A stretch of DNA of 64,000 bases from Garcia nutans (Eukaryota; Streptophyta; Magnoliopsida; Malpighiales; Euphorbiaceae): assembly GCA_947685225.1 (NCBI GenBank), contig CANTUV010000012.1:4774001-4838000 (forward strand), read 5' to 3'. Of the stretch, positions 1 to 11,770 are shown one piece after another; positions within the stretch are counted from its first letter, which is position 1, and each line of letters begins with the position of its first letter. The notes beneath the pieces were generated by a model that was given only the letters and a program-made list of their open reading frames with translations, searched no databases and was not told the DNA's origin. Made by a program: the position numbers and the translations under genes.

Positions 1-2115
1 CTTTTGGTTGAAGATTTTGGTGACAAACAAGATTATAAGGTAAGAGAAACCTATCTCTAGTTTTAATTTCATGGATTAATGGTTAATTTAAGAGATTGAA
101 ATTAGGGTTCATGTAGCTAGATTTGGAGAAAATTCAAGAAATAATTATTTGAAGGATTTGATGAAAGAAATAATGGTGTTTAATGGTGAAAATAAGCTAG
201 CAACCATTAGAAAAATCATAAGATAAGACTATGTCTATACCTAGGGTTCTTACCTTTGTATATGTGATGTTAAATTTCATAGGAAACCAAGGAGACAAGG
301 AAGGAAAGGAAGTGATATAGATAAAGGACTAAGAAAAAGCAAGGTTTGGTACTTTAACTAATTGTTTGTTCATTTTCTTGAAATTTTTCTGTTTTAAAAT
401 TAGTGAAATGCTGTGACTTGTATGGTTTTCAATTAAATATAGAAAAATGGTCTTAAAGTGAATTTTTGATATGTTGTGCCTCAATGCGTTTAGAATGACT
501 GAAAAATATTTTGAGTTAAATTCGGAATGGTTATGATTATGGAAATATTATTTCTGTTAGACCTGCTCTAGGAGATACCTTGACTGAGACAACCATGTGT
601 CCGGATTTTTAATAAAAGTTAGAAAACTAATATTCAATTGAATTTTGGATATGTTGTTGTTTAGTGAGTCTGGTATTTGAGAAAAATAATTTGGAACCAC
701 ATTGATTGAATTTAATTTACGGAATTCACAAAATTCAGAACTGTTACCAGGATGCAGGGCAACTGGAGCAGTCTAGTTGGGTGAACTACTTGACCAAGAT
801 TTTGTGTCCAGTTTGATCTGAAATTTTAAAGGAATGATTTTAAGATGTAAAAATAAATTCTATAAAAATTTTAGAGTTTTTAGTCAATTAGATTATTTTA
901 TACAATTTTTCAAAATAAGGATCAAGTTGAGTCCGAAACCCGAATTTACTATTCATATGGTTATTTTGCTAATATTCATTTGGTCATTTTTCAAAAGTAA
1001 TCCAATTGATTCCTTATGCATATAAATGAGCATAATATGTTATTAAAATGACAAAATATGATATTTCACATTGAAATAATATAAGAAACATAAGTAGATA
1101 ATTGTATAATGCATATTCGATTAAGAAATGGCATGAAAATTTTGGCTCCACTGGGTATCTGGGATAGTACTGAGTAAGGTAAGGGTATGATATATCATAC
1201 TATATGTAGTGCTGCTTTAATATAGGACTTCGGTCTGAGTTATATAGGGTGACGACCCGAGCTATATAGTACTTTGGTCCGAGTTATATAGGGCAATCGC
1301 CCGAGTTATATAGGACTCCGGTCCGAGGGCTTCGGCCACAGATTCCACAGGGCTTGGTCCAAAATTTTTTAGGGCCACAGCCACAGAATATATATACAGT
1401 TGTTTCAGTTAGTTCCTTACCATATGTTAGTCTACCAAATTACCTTGTGGAGCGAACTGATAAAATGATAATAATTGAATATATGACATGTATGGATTGT
1501 TTTTACTGTGATATTATTTTTTAATACGACTCATTGTTTTTAAAAGTGCATTATGCTTTTATTATTTATTTTCCGTAATTAGTTAAAGTACCCACTAAGC
1601 AATGCTTAGCGAGTTTAGTTTCTTCTAAACTCGTAGGTTATTAGAAAGGAGCCAGTAGTGAGCAAAGAAGTCCTGCGATCTGTCGGTCATCAACAAACTT
1701 AGGTGGTGCTCTTCATTTTGTATTTTGGTATTAGAAACTAGCATGTACTTATTTGAACAATACAAAGAGATAACTTGATGTAGCATATAAATCTAGTAAT
1801 GTATAAAACTGTATGGTTTTAAATTGAGTTGGGTTATGAATATAGAAGTATGAATTCTTCTTGCAGGATTGTAGTTGAGGTTATAAGGGTGGATTATTGG
1901 GAGTGTGCTTAAGTTGAATTGTGAAACAAAATGTTTTTCAAAAATAAGAAAAATCAGTTTTGTCGACACTCGGGACCTAGAATTTTAAGGGAGACTCCGT
2001 CAAAATTTTTGAAAAATTTTTATAAGGAACATTAAGTAAGCTGACATAACCAGAGCTCGTATTCCGATGTAGCATTCCTCCTCAGCTTATTCATAGGTCG
2101 GGAAGGGGTGTTACA
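1..2115 (+). mobile_element. Partial Ty3/gypsy-type LTR (3' end only)
   Basis: Non-coding AT-rich sequence that begins outside the window and ends in TGTTACA (2109-2115) after a G-rich stretch, the usual end of Tekay/Del-type gypsy LTRs. Around 1225-1345 a short unit with the core GAGTTATATAGG recurs about four times, as is common in such LTRs. No primer-binding site follows the end, so this is more likely a 3' or solo LTR than a 5' LTR. No host gene is visible here. The family is inferred from structure only. Confidence 0.5.
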
Positions 2116-2625
2116 AGGCATGAATGGCGATAAGTTCAACTGGTCTAGGCCAAAAAGGCCGTGGTGAAGCTGTAGTCAAGTTAATAATTGTTGCTAATTA
2201 TAACTTTGAGTATAAGGGATTTAGCCATGGTTGGGTTTAGCCTCAGGTTTGATCAATTTATGCCATAGGTTTGACTTGTTTTGAAAGGCTTGGCCTTGGA
2301 CTTATCCTATTTTGAAGGTCATATCATTGGGTTCATCCTATTTTAAAGGATGGGTTCTTATGGCTTGACATATTTTAAAGATCTTGTCTTTAGGTTTGAC
2401 ATATTTTGTAAGGCTTGGCCTTAGGTCTAATATACTTGGGGGGCTTGCCCTCAGATTCTGACTCTTTTGGAGTTTTTAGAGAGCTCGACCTCAAATTTGA
2501 AATGTTTTTAGGTTTAAACTATTTTGAAGGACTTGGCTTTAGGTTTGAATTACTCTAGGAGGGTTTATCCTCAAGTTTGACTCACTTTGGAAGTCTTGGA
2601 CTCTAGTTTGATTCTTGGAGGGCTT
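2116..2625. repeat. Degenerate tandem repeat of about 40 bp
   Basis: From about 2220 onward a unit with the cores GGCTTGGCCTTAGG and TTTGACATATTTTG recurs imperfectly about ten times, with strongly diverged spacing. No reading frame of interest is present. It lies between the end of one LTR and the start of the next and belongs visibly to neither. Confidence 0.45.
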
Positions 2626-3853
2626 TGTAACATCCACACTATTAGTATATAAGGGAGTAATTTATATGATGATTAATTAGATATGTTGGGAGAGGGAAAC
2701 ACAAGATATAATATAATAAATACATACATATATATATATGTGTGTGTGTGTGTTGTATACATAGTATATGCACAAAATATACATGATATATACATTTTGC
2801 ATTAAAAGATAAAATGAGTTAAAAAGTCAAAGTCAAAATAAAAGTAAAATAAATAAATAAATAAAATTAAAAATTAAAATAAATTTTGGATAGTGAAAGA
2901 TGATGAAAAAGTTAGATATTAATGAAATATTAATTAACTAATTAAATAATGAAATAATTATACATATAAGTGGATGGAAAAAAATTAATTAAAAGAAATT
3001 GGATAATTGTGGATGGAAGAAGATATTTTATATTTTTAATAATTTATAAATAAAATAATAATTTAATTAAATATATATGTGTGTGGAGGGGAAAAGAAGT
3101 TAGAAAAGAGACAAAATACTTCTTCTTCCTTCCATTCTTTGTACGTTTTTCTTCAAGAATAAGGGGAGAATTTTTGCTTCATTGATACACCAAATTTCAC
3201 AAAGGATTTAATGGATTTAAGGTGCTTTTAAAGAATAATCGAGGTTTAGGTAAGTAATTTATGCTTTAAGCTTAGTTTTTATGACTATGATGAATATGTG
3301 TAATTTGAGATCGTGATTGAGGATGTTATAATTGTTTGAATGGGTTTGAATGATGTTATTTTGATTAGTAAGTAATGATTTTAAAGTTAGATTAAAGAAA
3401 AGGATGGTTTTGGTTTGAGCTTGAAAAAGGTAGTAGTGATATTAGGGTTTTGAGAAGGGTTTTGGTAAAAGGTGGTGATGCAATTGGTTTTGTAATTTTA
3501 ATTGTGTTGTTTAATGATGTTAATGATAGAAATGAACTTAAAATACCATTTGGAATTGAATAGAATGAAGTTCTAAAGTTGAAAAGGCTTACGGCAAATG
3601 TTAAAATTTTGAAGATAATGTAATACATTGTATATTAGTGCTTGAAATTTGTTAAAATATAGTGTTAAAGATATTTTTAAGCTTAAAACTTCATTTGGAA
3701 TTAGTGAGACTGGTTTTTCAAATCTATTATGGCTAAAAAGGGGAATTGAAGGATTATGTTTTAATTGAGTTCTAGTAGCTATAATGTGTAGAATTGTAAC
3801 TCTAATGCATTATATGTACCCACATTTTGGATAGGTATTGAGTAAGGGGTTAT
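2626..3853 (+). repeat. 5' LTR of the large retroelement, left portion
   Basis: This portion matches 27099-28338 almost throughout, including a (TG)n/(TA)n block (2735-2757), a run of AAAAGTCAAAGTCAAAATA and a GTAAGT-like site at 3250. It is interrupted at 3854 by the Athila-like element, whose 5-bp target duplication GTTAT occupies 3849-3853. The LTR resumes at 17408. Short open frames here are chance. Confidence 0.75.
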
Positions 3854-5825
3854 TGTTTAGATCATCTATGTGTTTATGCTTAGCGTGATTTTATTGGTTT
3901 TTGATTCATTTTTCTTTTAATTTGTGTTTAAAGTTTGTTTAAAGTATTTGATCCAGGTTGAAGAATAAAACGATGGAGCTTTAATTCATTTTGATGGATT
4001 ATTAAGGTGAAAAACATGAGACACGGCCAAGACACTTCATGGCTTGGCCATGTCCCTATCCAAGGAAATAGGCAGAGCTTGAACACACTCAAGAGACACG
4101 GCTAATCCCTTGGCCGTGTCTCACCAAGAGAACAACACAAAGAAGAAGGGGATCTTGTTGCAGAAATGAACACACTCAAGAGACACGGCGAAGGCCTTGG
4201 CCATGTCACATGACACGGCTAAGGCCTTGGTCGTGTCCCACCAAAAGAGCAAAGCAAAGACAAAGTGAAACAAAGGCAGAAGTTGACACACCCAAGAGAC
4301 ATAGCTAAGCCGCTGGCCGTGTCACATGACATGGCTAAGGACTTGGTCGTGTCTCACTAATTGACCAAGGCAAAGAAGAAACAAAGCTAGAAATGCAGTA
4401 GAGAACACACTCAAGAGACACGGCCAAGCCATTGGCCGTGTCACATGACACGGCCAAGTCCCAGCAGCCATGGACACGGGCTTGGCCGTGTCCACAAGAA
4501 AATGAGTGACACGGCCAAGTTACTCATGACTTGGCCATGTCTTGTGAAAATTCTTTCAATTATTTTACATGAAATGGGGGACAAAGTGGGAGACAACAAG
4601 TTCTAACTTTTAAAAAGAAATATTAAAAGAAGAAAAAGGGTGCCTAATTCATGGGATGAATACTAAAATAATGAGAAAGTGGGAGACAGAGTGGAGTGTG
4701 TGAGTTGGAAAGCATGCTTTGTGTCTTAAGAAATTAAAAAGAATGTAAGAGGGATATGCATATACACGGTTTTGGAGCTTGAAGAGGAGTTCTCTCTTGG
4801 TTCATCTTCTTGTTCTTAGTCTTGAGCGAGACCAAGAACATCACCTTCATCTTCATCTTCCATTTCTTCCATAAACAAGATCTTTGACATTTTTAGGATA
4901 AAATTGGGTGAGAAAGCTCTTGTGAAGGTTAGGGTTTGAAGAAAACTTGATTGAGGAGTTGGGGGCTTGAGAAAGTGACCATTCCATCTTTCAAGAGGAA
5001 AGCCATTGATTGAAGAAGTCTTGTTAGTTCTTCATCATATTTAAGGTGGAGCTAGGAGGAAGACTAGAAGTTTTATATTCTCTCTTTTAATTCATTTCTA
5101 GATTGTTATTATTTGTTAAGAACATTAATATTTCAATGTACAATTGCGATTTGAATTATATTAAGATGAATATTTGTTTTAAATTGATGATGTTGAGCTA
5201 AATTACTCATTCCTAGGGTTCGTAGTATATTTGATTGAATGACTTGATTTGATATTTCCATTAATATACCTTGTTGTTGGTCGATTATATTGGATTGAAT
5301 GTTAGGTTGATAGATTAGCTATCTATTGATCTCTAGATATCGAATGAAGGACCAAGAGGTGAACTTTGATATTGGAATTATGCAATCGACTACCCTAAGA
5401 ATAAATTACAAATATAAGTTTTAGGGTTTATTAATTTGTAATTTTAAAACAATTGGTTGTTGTTAATTCATGAATGTGATAACTAATGAATTGGTAATTA
5501 CTAATTAAACTCAAGGAACAAATTAAAATACAAGGTCATGTTAATGAATAATTTGAGAGTTAAGCTTTGTTTAAATTGATCTACAACCCTAGGCACCATT
5601 GCTAGAATTGTATTGATCTTGAATAACCATTATGCACATTACTTTAATTTTAATTGTCTTTCACCATTCTAACACATCACACTCTTGTTTTTAAATTTCT
5701 TGCTAATCAAACTATTACAAAATATATTCCTTACTTGTGAGATGACCTTGCAGTGATCACCATTACTATAACTACCTCATATACTTGTGAGTGTAGCTTG
5801 TAGTAGTAATTAATCGAGCGCAATA
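3854..5825 (+). repeat. 5' LTR of the Athila-like element
   Basis: About 1.97 kb and similar along its whole length to 15427-17407 and, in reverse, to 20478-22489. The 4017-4545 part is packed with short inverted pairs with arms GACACGGCCAAG and CTTGGCCGTGTC. A TATA-like stretch lies near 4755 (cleaner in the 3' copy, 16314-16328), followed by a leader with an imperfect stem around 4812-4842. The end of the LTR is directly followed by the primer-binding site. Confidence 0.88.
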
Positions 5826-5831
5826 AGTTTT

Positions 5832-5849
5832 TGGCGCCGTTGCCGAGGA
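5832..5849 (+). other. Primer-binding site of the Athila-like element
   Basis: TGGCGCCGTTGCCGAGGA lies six bases after the 5' LTR end. It is one base from the TGGCGCCGTTGCCGGGGA site known from Athila/Tat elements, so lineage and strand are both supported. Confidence 0.8.
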
Positions 5850-5946
5850 AGGCAATTGTTGTTAGTAGTTTAATTTTTTTTGTTTTATTTAAATTGTTTA
5901 ATTGTTTTAAGTGTTTCATTTTTTAATTACTACGTATTTATTGTAA

Positions 5947-7435
5947 AGATGCAGTTCTCAAGGCACGAGGAGTTTATGATGAGAATGCTAATTCTGAAAT
6001 GGCATGGCAATTAGCAAAATTAACAGGTCAACTTAAGATGCTAAATGCAAGAGGAAGAGCACCTATGCCTACTCGTGAAGTATGTCCAGTATGTGACATT
6101 GCAGGACATAGTGCAAATATGCGTTCATTTGATTTTGAACAATACCAAGAGAGGTAAGAGGAAGAATATGCCTTTGAAAGTTTCCAGCCAAGGGGTAGAA
6201 ATGACCTATATTCCAATCCTTATAACCCATGTTAGAGAAACTACACAAATTTATTTTGGAAAAACCAGCAACAAATTCCATGTCAATAATTTTTTCAACC
6301 TTACCAAAGAAGTTCTTACTTTGAAGAACAATGCTCAAATCAAGATCACCTTAAGAAACCTACATTGAAAGATAGTTTGAATGCCTTTATTCAAATTAGC
6401 ACACAAAATCATGATCAACTTAAGGAACCCACTTAGGAGGATAATTTGAATGCTTTTATTAAAATTAGTGCACAAAATCGAGATCAATTCAAGAAATCCA
6501 CAGTGGAAGATAATTTGAATGCTCTCCTTCAAATTAGCACACAAAATCGTGAAGGGAGCAATAAGAGGTTTGATTCTTTGGAGGTATCATTGAAGAATGT
6601 GGAAACTCAAGTTGGACAACTGGCAAATCAACTCCAAGCACACCAAAAAGTGGAATTTCCTAGCCAATTAGAGCAGGTCAATGCAATCACAAATTTGAAG
6701 AGTGAACAGGTGATATATAACAAATATTGTGATTCCTTTGATGCAGGTACTAATCAAGAAGAAAATAGCGAGGACATATAACCTAACATAGAGGAGCCAA
6801 GTCAATCAAAGGAGGAGGAGAATTCGGAAGCATGAACTTTAACAAAATTGCATGAACCTCCAAATCCTTATATGCCACCACTTCCATTCCCAAGTAGATT
6901 GAAGGATGAGAAGCAAGGTATGCCACTTTTTAAAATCTGTGACATGCCCTCCAAAGAAGATAGTGAAGATAGTGTAGATAAGCTTGAGATGGCCATGACC
7001 TTGGAAGTAGAGCCTAATATTTCCAATTCAAAAATTGAGGAGTGCAATTTAATCTTAAATACCGAGGTTGTTGAGAGGGGCCTTTTGATTGGTAAAGAGG
7101 ATGAGAAAGAGATTCAACCAAACTTGGTTGAACCTAAAAAGACTCCAAATTTTTTTAAATATATTTTGGATGGGGAGAACAGTATGCAACCAATAATCAT
7201 CTCTTCCACTCTCAGTAGTGAGGAAGAGCAAAAAATGAATATAACCATGTTGCAGACTGAAAATGGTTTACCCTTCACATGTTTCCTTTGGACAATTGCT
7301 CTTCAAAGGATGTTGCCTAGGCTTTGCAATACATTGGGTACCTTTCGGAGTTGTATGCTATTCATCTTCTCAAACATGGGTGACAATTTCATTAAGGATG
7401 GAAGGAGCACTTCATATCGCATATGGGAATGATGG
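5947..7435 (+). pseudogene. Decayed gag-pol remnant of the Athila-like element
   Basis: The conceptual product is gypsy gag. It opens with a VYDENANSEMAWQL segment, then a zinc-knuckle start CPVCDIAGH in which the last cysteine is replaced by arginine. An asparagine- and glutamine-rich stretch with three degenerate repeats of a DNLNAFIQIS-type unit follows, then VGQLANQL and EPPNPYMPPLPFPSRL. Stops occur near 6156, 6224, 6283 and 6436. From about 7150 it continues into the linker before reverse transcriptase (IIISSTLSSEEEQ), then jumps to an RT piece with CNTLGTFRSCML. The N-terminal gag, protease, most of RT and integrase are missing. It makes no functional protein as it stands. Confidence 0.75.
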
Positions 7436-7460
7436 AAATTAGATTTCATCTGGACTCTCT

Positions 7461-7489
7461 CACTACAAGAAAAACTGAATCAGACAACG
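7461..7489 (+). repeat. Left terminal inverted repeat of the Pack-CACTA
   Basis: It starts with the diagnostic CACTA and pairs with 14127-14155 over 29 bp with mismatches only at positions 5 and 10. Confidence 0.93.
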
Positions 7490-7930
7490 GTCATCAGACA
7501 ACGGTTAAGGAAAAAATCATTGTCTGAAAAAAATAGACAACTGTTTTTTTTTCTCAAAAAAGCGTTGTCTGATTAATTTTCAGACAACTGTTTTTAGTGT
7601 TTTTTTTAACCGTTGTCTATTAGGTGTCATTTTGGTCACACCAGACAACGGTTTTTTAGGGACCGTTGTGTAATATATGTTCAGACAACTGTTTTTCTGG
7701 TCATACAAAACCGTTGTCTGATAAGATGTTTCAGACAACGGTTTTTTCGAAAGTGTTGTATAATTCAGCGTTTCAGACAACGGTTAAAAAAAACCATTGT
7801 CTAAAGCAAGCATACAGACAACGGTTTTTAGGAACCGTTGTGTAATATATGTTCAGACAAGTGTTTTTTTGGTAAAAAAAAATCGTTGTCTGATAAGAAG
7901 TTGTCAGACATTAGTAAAAAAATCGTTGTC
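7490..7930. repeat. Left subterminal repeats of the Pack-CACTA
   Basis: More than a dozen copies of CAGACAACGG or its complement CCGTTGTCTG, often as facing pairs separated by a few T or A bases, with scattered C-to-T changes. In characterised CACTA elements such motifs are transposase-binding sites; binding here is inferred. Confidence 0.85.
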
Positions 7931-10450
7931 AGACATTAGTATATATTAGTATATATACAAGTATATATATTCGTATATATTAGTATATACAAGTATATAC
8001 ATAAGTATATATTAATATATATACAAGTATATATTAGTATATACAAGTATATATAAGTATATATTAGTATATACAAGTATATAAATTAGTATATATTAGT
8101 ATATATACAAGTATATATATTAGTATATACAAGTATATATTAGTATATATACAAGTATATACAAGTATTATATATACAAGTATATATATAAGTATATATT
8201 AATATATATACAAGTATATATATTAGTATATATACAAGTATATATAAGTATATATAAGTATATATATTAGTATATATATAAGTATATATAAGTATATATT
8301 AGTATATACAAGTATATATTAGTATATATATTAGTATATACAAGTATATATTAGTATATACATTAGTATATATTAGTATATATACAAGTATATACTAGTA
8401 TATATAAGTATATACAAGTATATACATTAGTATATACAAGTATATTAGTATATATATTAGTATATACAAGTATATATTAGTATATACAAGTATATATACA
8501 AGTATATATTAGTATATATACAAGTATATATTAGTATATACAAGTATATACATTAGTATATATTAGTATATACAAGTATATATATTATTATATATTAGTA
8601 TATACAAGTATATACAAGCAGATACATTAGTATATATACAAGTATATACAAGTATATATTAGTATATACAAGTATATACATTAGTATATATTAGTATATA
8701 TTAGTATATACAAGTATATACATTAGTATATATTAGTATATATACAAGTATATATTAGTATATACAAGTATATATATTAATATATACAAGTATATATTAG
8801 TATATATAAAAGTATATATTAGTATATATAAGTATATACAAGTATATATAAGTATATAAAAGTATATATTAGTATATATAAGTATATATTAGTATATACA
8901 ATTATATATATTAGTATATATAAGTATATATTAGTATATATACAAGTATATATAAGTATATATTAGTATATACAAGTATATATTAGTATATACATTAGTA
9001 TATATACAAGTATATATTAGTATATATTAGTATATATACAAATATATATTAGTATATACAAGTATATACATTAGTATATATTAGTATATACTTGTATATA
9101 CTAATATATATTTGTATATATACTAATATATACTAATATATACTTGTATATATACTAATATATACTAATGTATATATACAAGTATATATATTAGTATATA
9201 TTAGTATATACATTAGTATATATTAGTATATATTAGTATATACAAGTATATATAAGTATATATTAGTATATACAAATATATACATTAGTATATATTAGTA
9301 TATATACAAGTATATATTAGTATATACAAGTATATACAAGTATATATATTAGTATATACAAGTATATATATAAGTATATATTAGTATATATACAAGTATA
9401 TATTAGTATATACATTAGTATATATTAGTATATATAAAAGTATATATTAGTATATATAAGTTTATACAAGTATATAAAAGTATATATTAGTATATACAAG
9501 TATATATATTAGTATATACAAGTATATATATTAGTATATATACAAGTATATATAAGTATATATTAGTATATACAAGTATATACATTAGTATATATTAGTA
9601 TATATACAAGTATATATTAGTATATACAAGTATATATTAGTATATACAAGTATATATATTAGTATATACAAGTATATATATAAGTATATATTAGTATATA
9701 TACAAGTATATATAAGTATATATTAGTATATACAAGTATATACAAATATATATATATATTAGTATATACAAGTATATATTAGTATATACAAGTATATATA
9801 TTAGTATATACAAGTATATATTAGTATTAAAAGCTAAGGTTTGGATTTTTAAACAAACTTGACTAAGTATTAAAAGCTAAGGTTTGGATTTATAAACATT
9901 TCATAAACCCATTAGAAACTTTAAAGTCCACCATTAAATAATGATTTAGATATAATATGATATTATATAAGTAGGAATACAAGTATATATTAGTATATAT
10001 ATACAAGTATATATATGTATATACAAGTATATATATATAAGTATATATTAGTATATATACAAGTATATATATTAGTATATATTAGTATATATACAAGTAT
10101 ATATTAGTATATATAAGTATATATATTAGTATATACTTATATTAGTTTTTGCTCAATATATACTTATAAGTATATATTACTAATATATACTTATATATTA
10201 GTATATACTTATATATACAAGTATATATATTAGTATATACAAGTATATATATAAGTATATATTAGTATATATAAGTATATACAAGTATATATTAGTATAT
10301 ATATATTAGTATATACAAGTATATATTAGTATATATATACAAGTATATACATGTATATACAAGTATATATTAGTATATAAAGTATATATTAGTATATATA
10401 TAAGTATATATAAGTATATATATTAGTATATATACAAGTATATATATAAG
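7931..10450. repeat. AT-rich tandem array (TATATTAGTATATACAAG type)
   Basis: About 2.5 kb made of alternating TATATTAG, TATACAAG and TATATAAG half-units of 8-14 bp, with essentially no other sequence except a spacer at 9825-9980. That spacer contains a direct repeat of AAAGCTAAGGTTTGGATTT. The internal orientation flips near 9086-9170 and 10135-10205, where the complement (ACTTGTATAT) appears. There are no coding frames. It lies within the CACTA, between the left subterminal region and the captured genes. Confidence 0.92.
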
Positions 10451-10699
10451 TATTTAGTTTTTGCTCAATTTAATTTATATCAACACTAAATTTTATAATT
10501 ATATAGGGTTCCATAGAAACTTATTACTACTAATTATTTAAATTGTATTGCCTTAAGCACTTATGGATGAATTATAAATTGAAATTTATAAGTCATCTAT
10601 ATAAGTGAATTTATAAAGTTATTTTAACAAAATTTTGAAAAATCTATTTAGTTTCAAAAAAGGGATGTCAAAACTTCAAAAATTTTGAAAACTTAAATT

Positions 10700-11131
10700 C
10701 CCCCTTTATTTCCAAATAAAAATTTCATTTGCCCCCATTTTGCCGGCCGTTTTAAAATTTAGCAATAAACCTAAATAGACCTATCTTCTCCTTCCCTCTT
10801 TCGATTTGTCTCTGTAGACCTAATTTGTTTTCATTTTCAAGGGTAGAAAACTTCAGAACCTACTTTGTTCCATTTTGCGATGAGTTCAGAAGAGAGTATT
10901 AGAGCTGGCAGTCATAATTTGTTCCATTTTGCGATGAGTAACCAAACACAACCATTCTTGTCTTTACAAACAAGAAAGACTCTCTCTCTATATATATATA
11001 TAAAAACAAGCACAAAATCAGAAAAAGCAGATCCCTAGTTCCGTACTCATTCAAATCGCTTCTCTCTGTTGTGTATACACATAATTTCAACCGCAACAAC
11101 AATGGCTAACCAAGCTGAATCGTCCAATTCG
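10700..11131 (+). pseudogene. CDC48: Captured 5' end of a CDC48 gene (promoter, leader, exon 1)
   Basis: CDC48 is the AAA-ATPase segregase that extracts ubiquitinated proteins. Only its 5' end is here. The start codon at 11102 opens MANQAESSN plus two bases and is followed by a GTGAGT donor. This reproduces the N-terminus and what I recall of the first splice position in plant CDC48A proteins, which commonly start MANQAESSDS. Upstream lie a TATA-like run (about 10989-11003) and a plausible 5' leader. A 21-bp direct repeat with core TTCCATTTTGCGATGAG occurs at about 10868 and 10921. Intron-1-like T-rich sequence follows to perhaps 11430, then REF6 sequence begins. The match rests on nine residues plus the splice site, so it is good but not certain. 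Confidence 0.65.
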
Positions 11132-11770
11132 TGAGTCAATTCGCTCGATTCCTTTATGGATTTTGATCTCTTTGTTCTGTTTTGCGTTGCAATTTTTAAA
11201 ATTTTGTTTGACTAATTTTGTTTAAAAAATACAAAATTTTGTTTGATTTCCTGTTTGTTTTCTGATTTCTGGATTTTAAGATTCATATGTTGATGATTGT
11301 TGTTCTCGTGTGAAAATCTAGAGTTCTGGGAAATCTTTAGTGTTGGAAAGCGTTGTAGGAAGAGATTTCTTGCCTCGTGGATCTGGGAGTCTATCATTCT
11401 TTTATTTCTTCATTTTCCTCAGTAGAATTATCTTTCTTATAACAAATGAAGACAGGAGTAATCCCTAAGAAAATGGTTGTTTTCTAAATGTATTTATTGT
11501 GATCCCAAACTCTATTGTCATTTTATATTTCATAGAAGACATTGTATTCATGTTTGTCCTTTGGGACACTCCTTTGTAGCTACTTATCACTTGATGAGAC
11601 TATTCGTCTGCTATTGGCTTTTTATTGCCCTTCTCTGTTGATATTTAATAAAAAAAGTTATAAATGGAAGGCAACTTAGTTTTGAAAATGAAGAGAATGG
11701 TAGTTGACTTTTCTTCTGGACTTATAGATACATCAAAATTAAGTAATTCTGTTTTTCATGTCTTCTGCAG

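Noticed and set aside
3392..3628. 78-codon minus-strand frame, with similar frames at 24696-24935 and 26715-26996
   Set aside because: AT-rich LTR or internal sequence; not kept in the sister LTR copy and no motif.
7931..10450. CRISPR-like regular repeats
   Set aside because: Units are contiguous, low complexity and without unique spacers; this is a plant tandem array.
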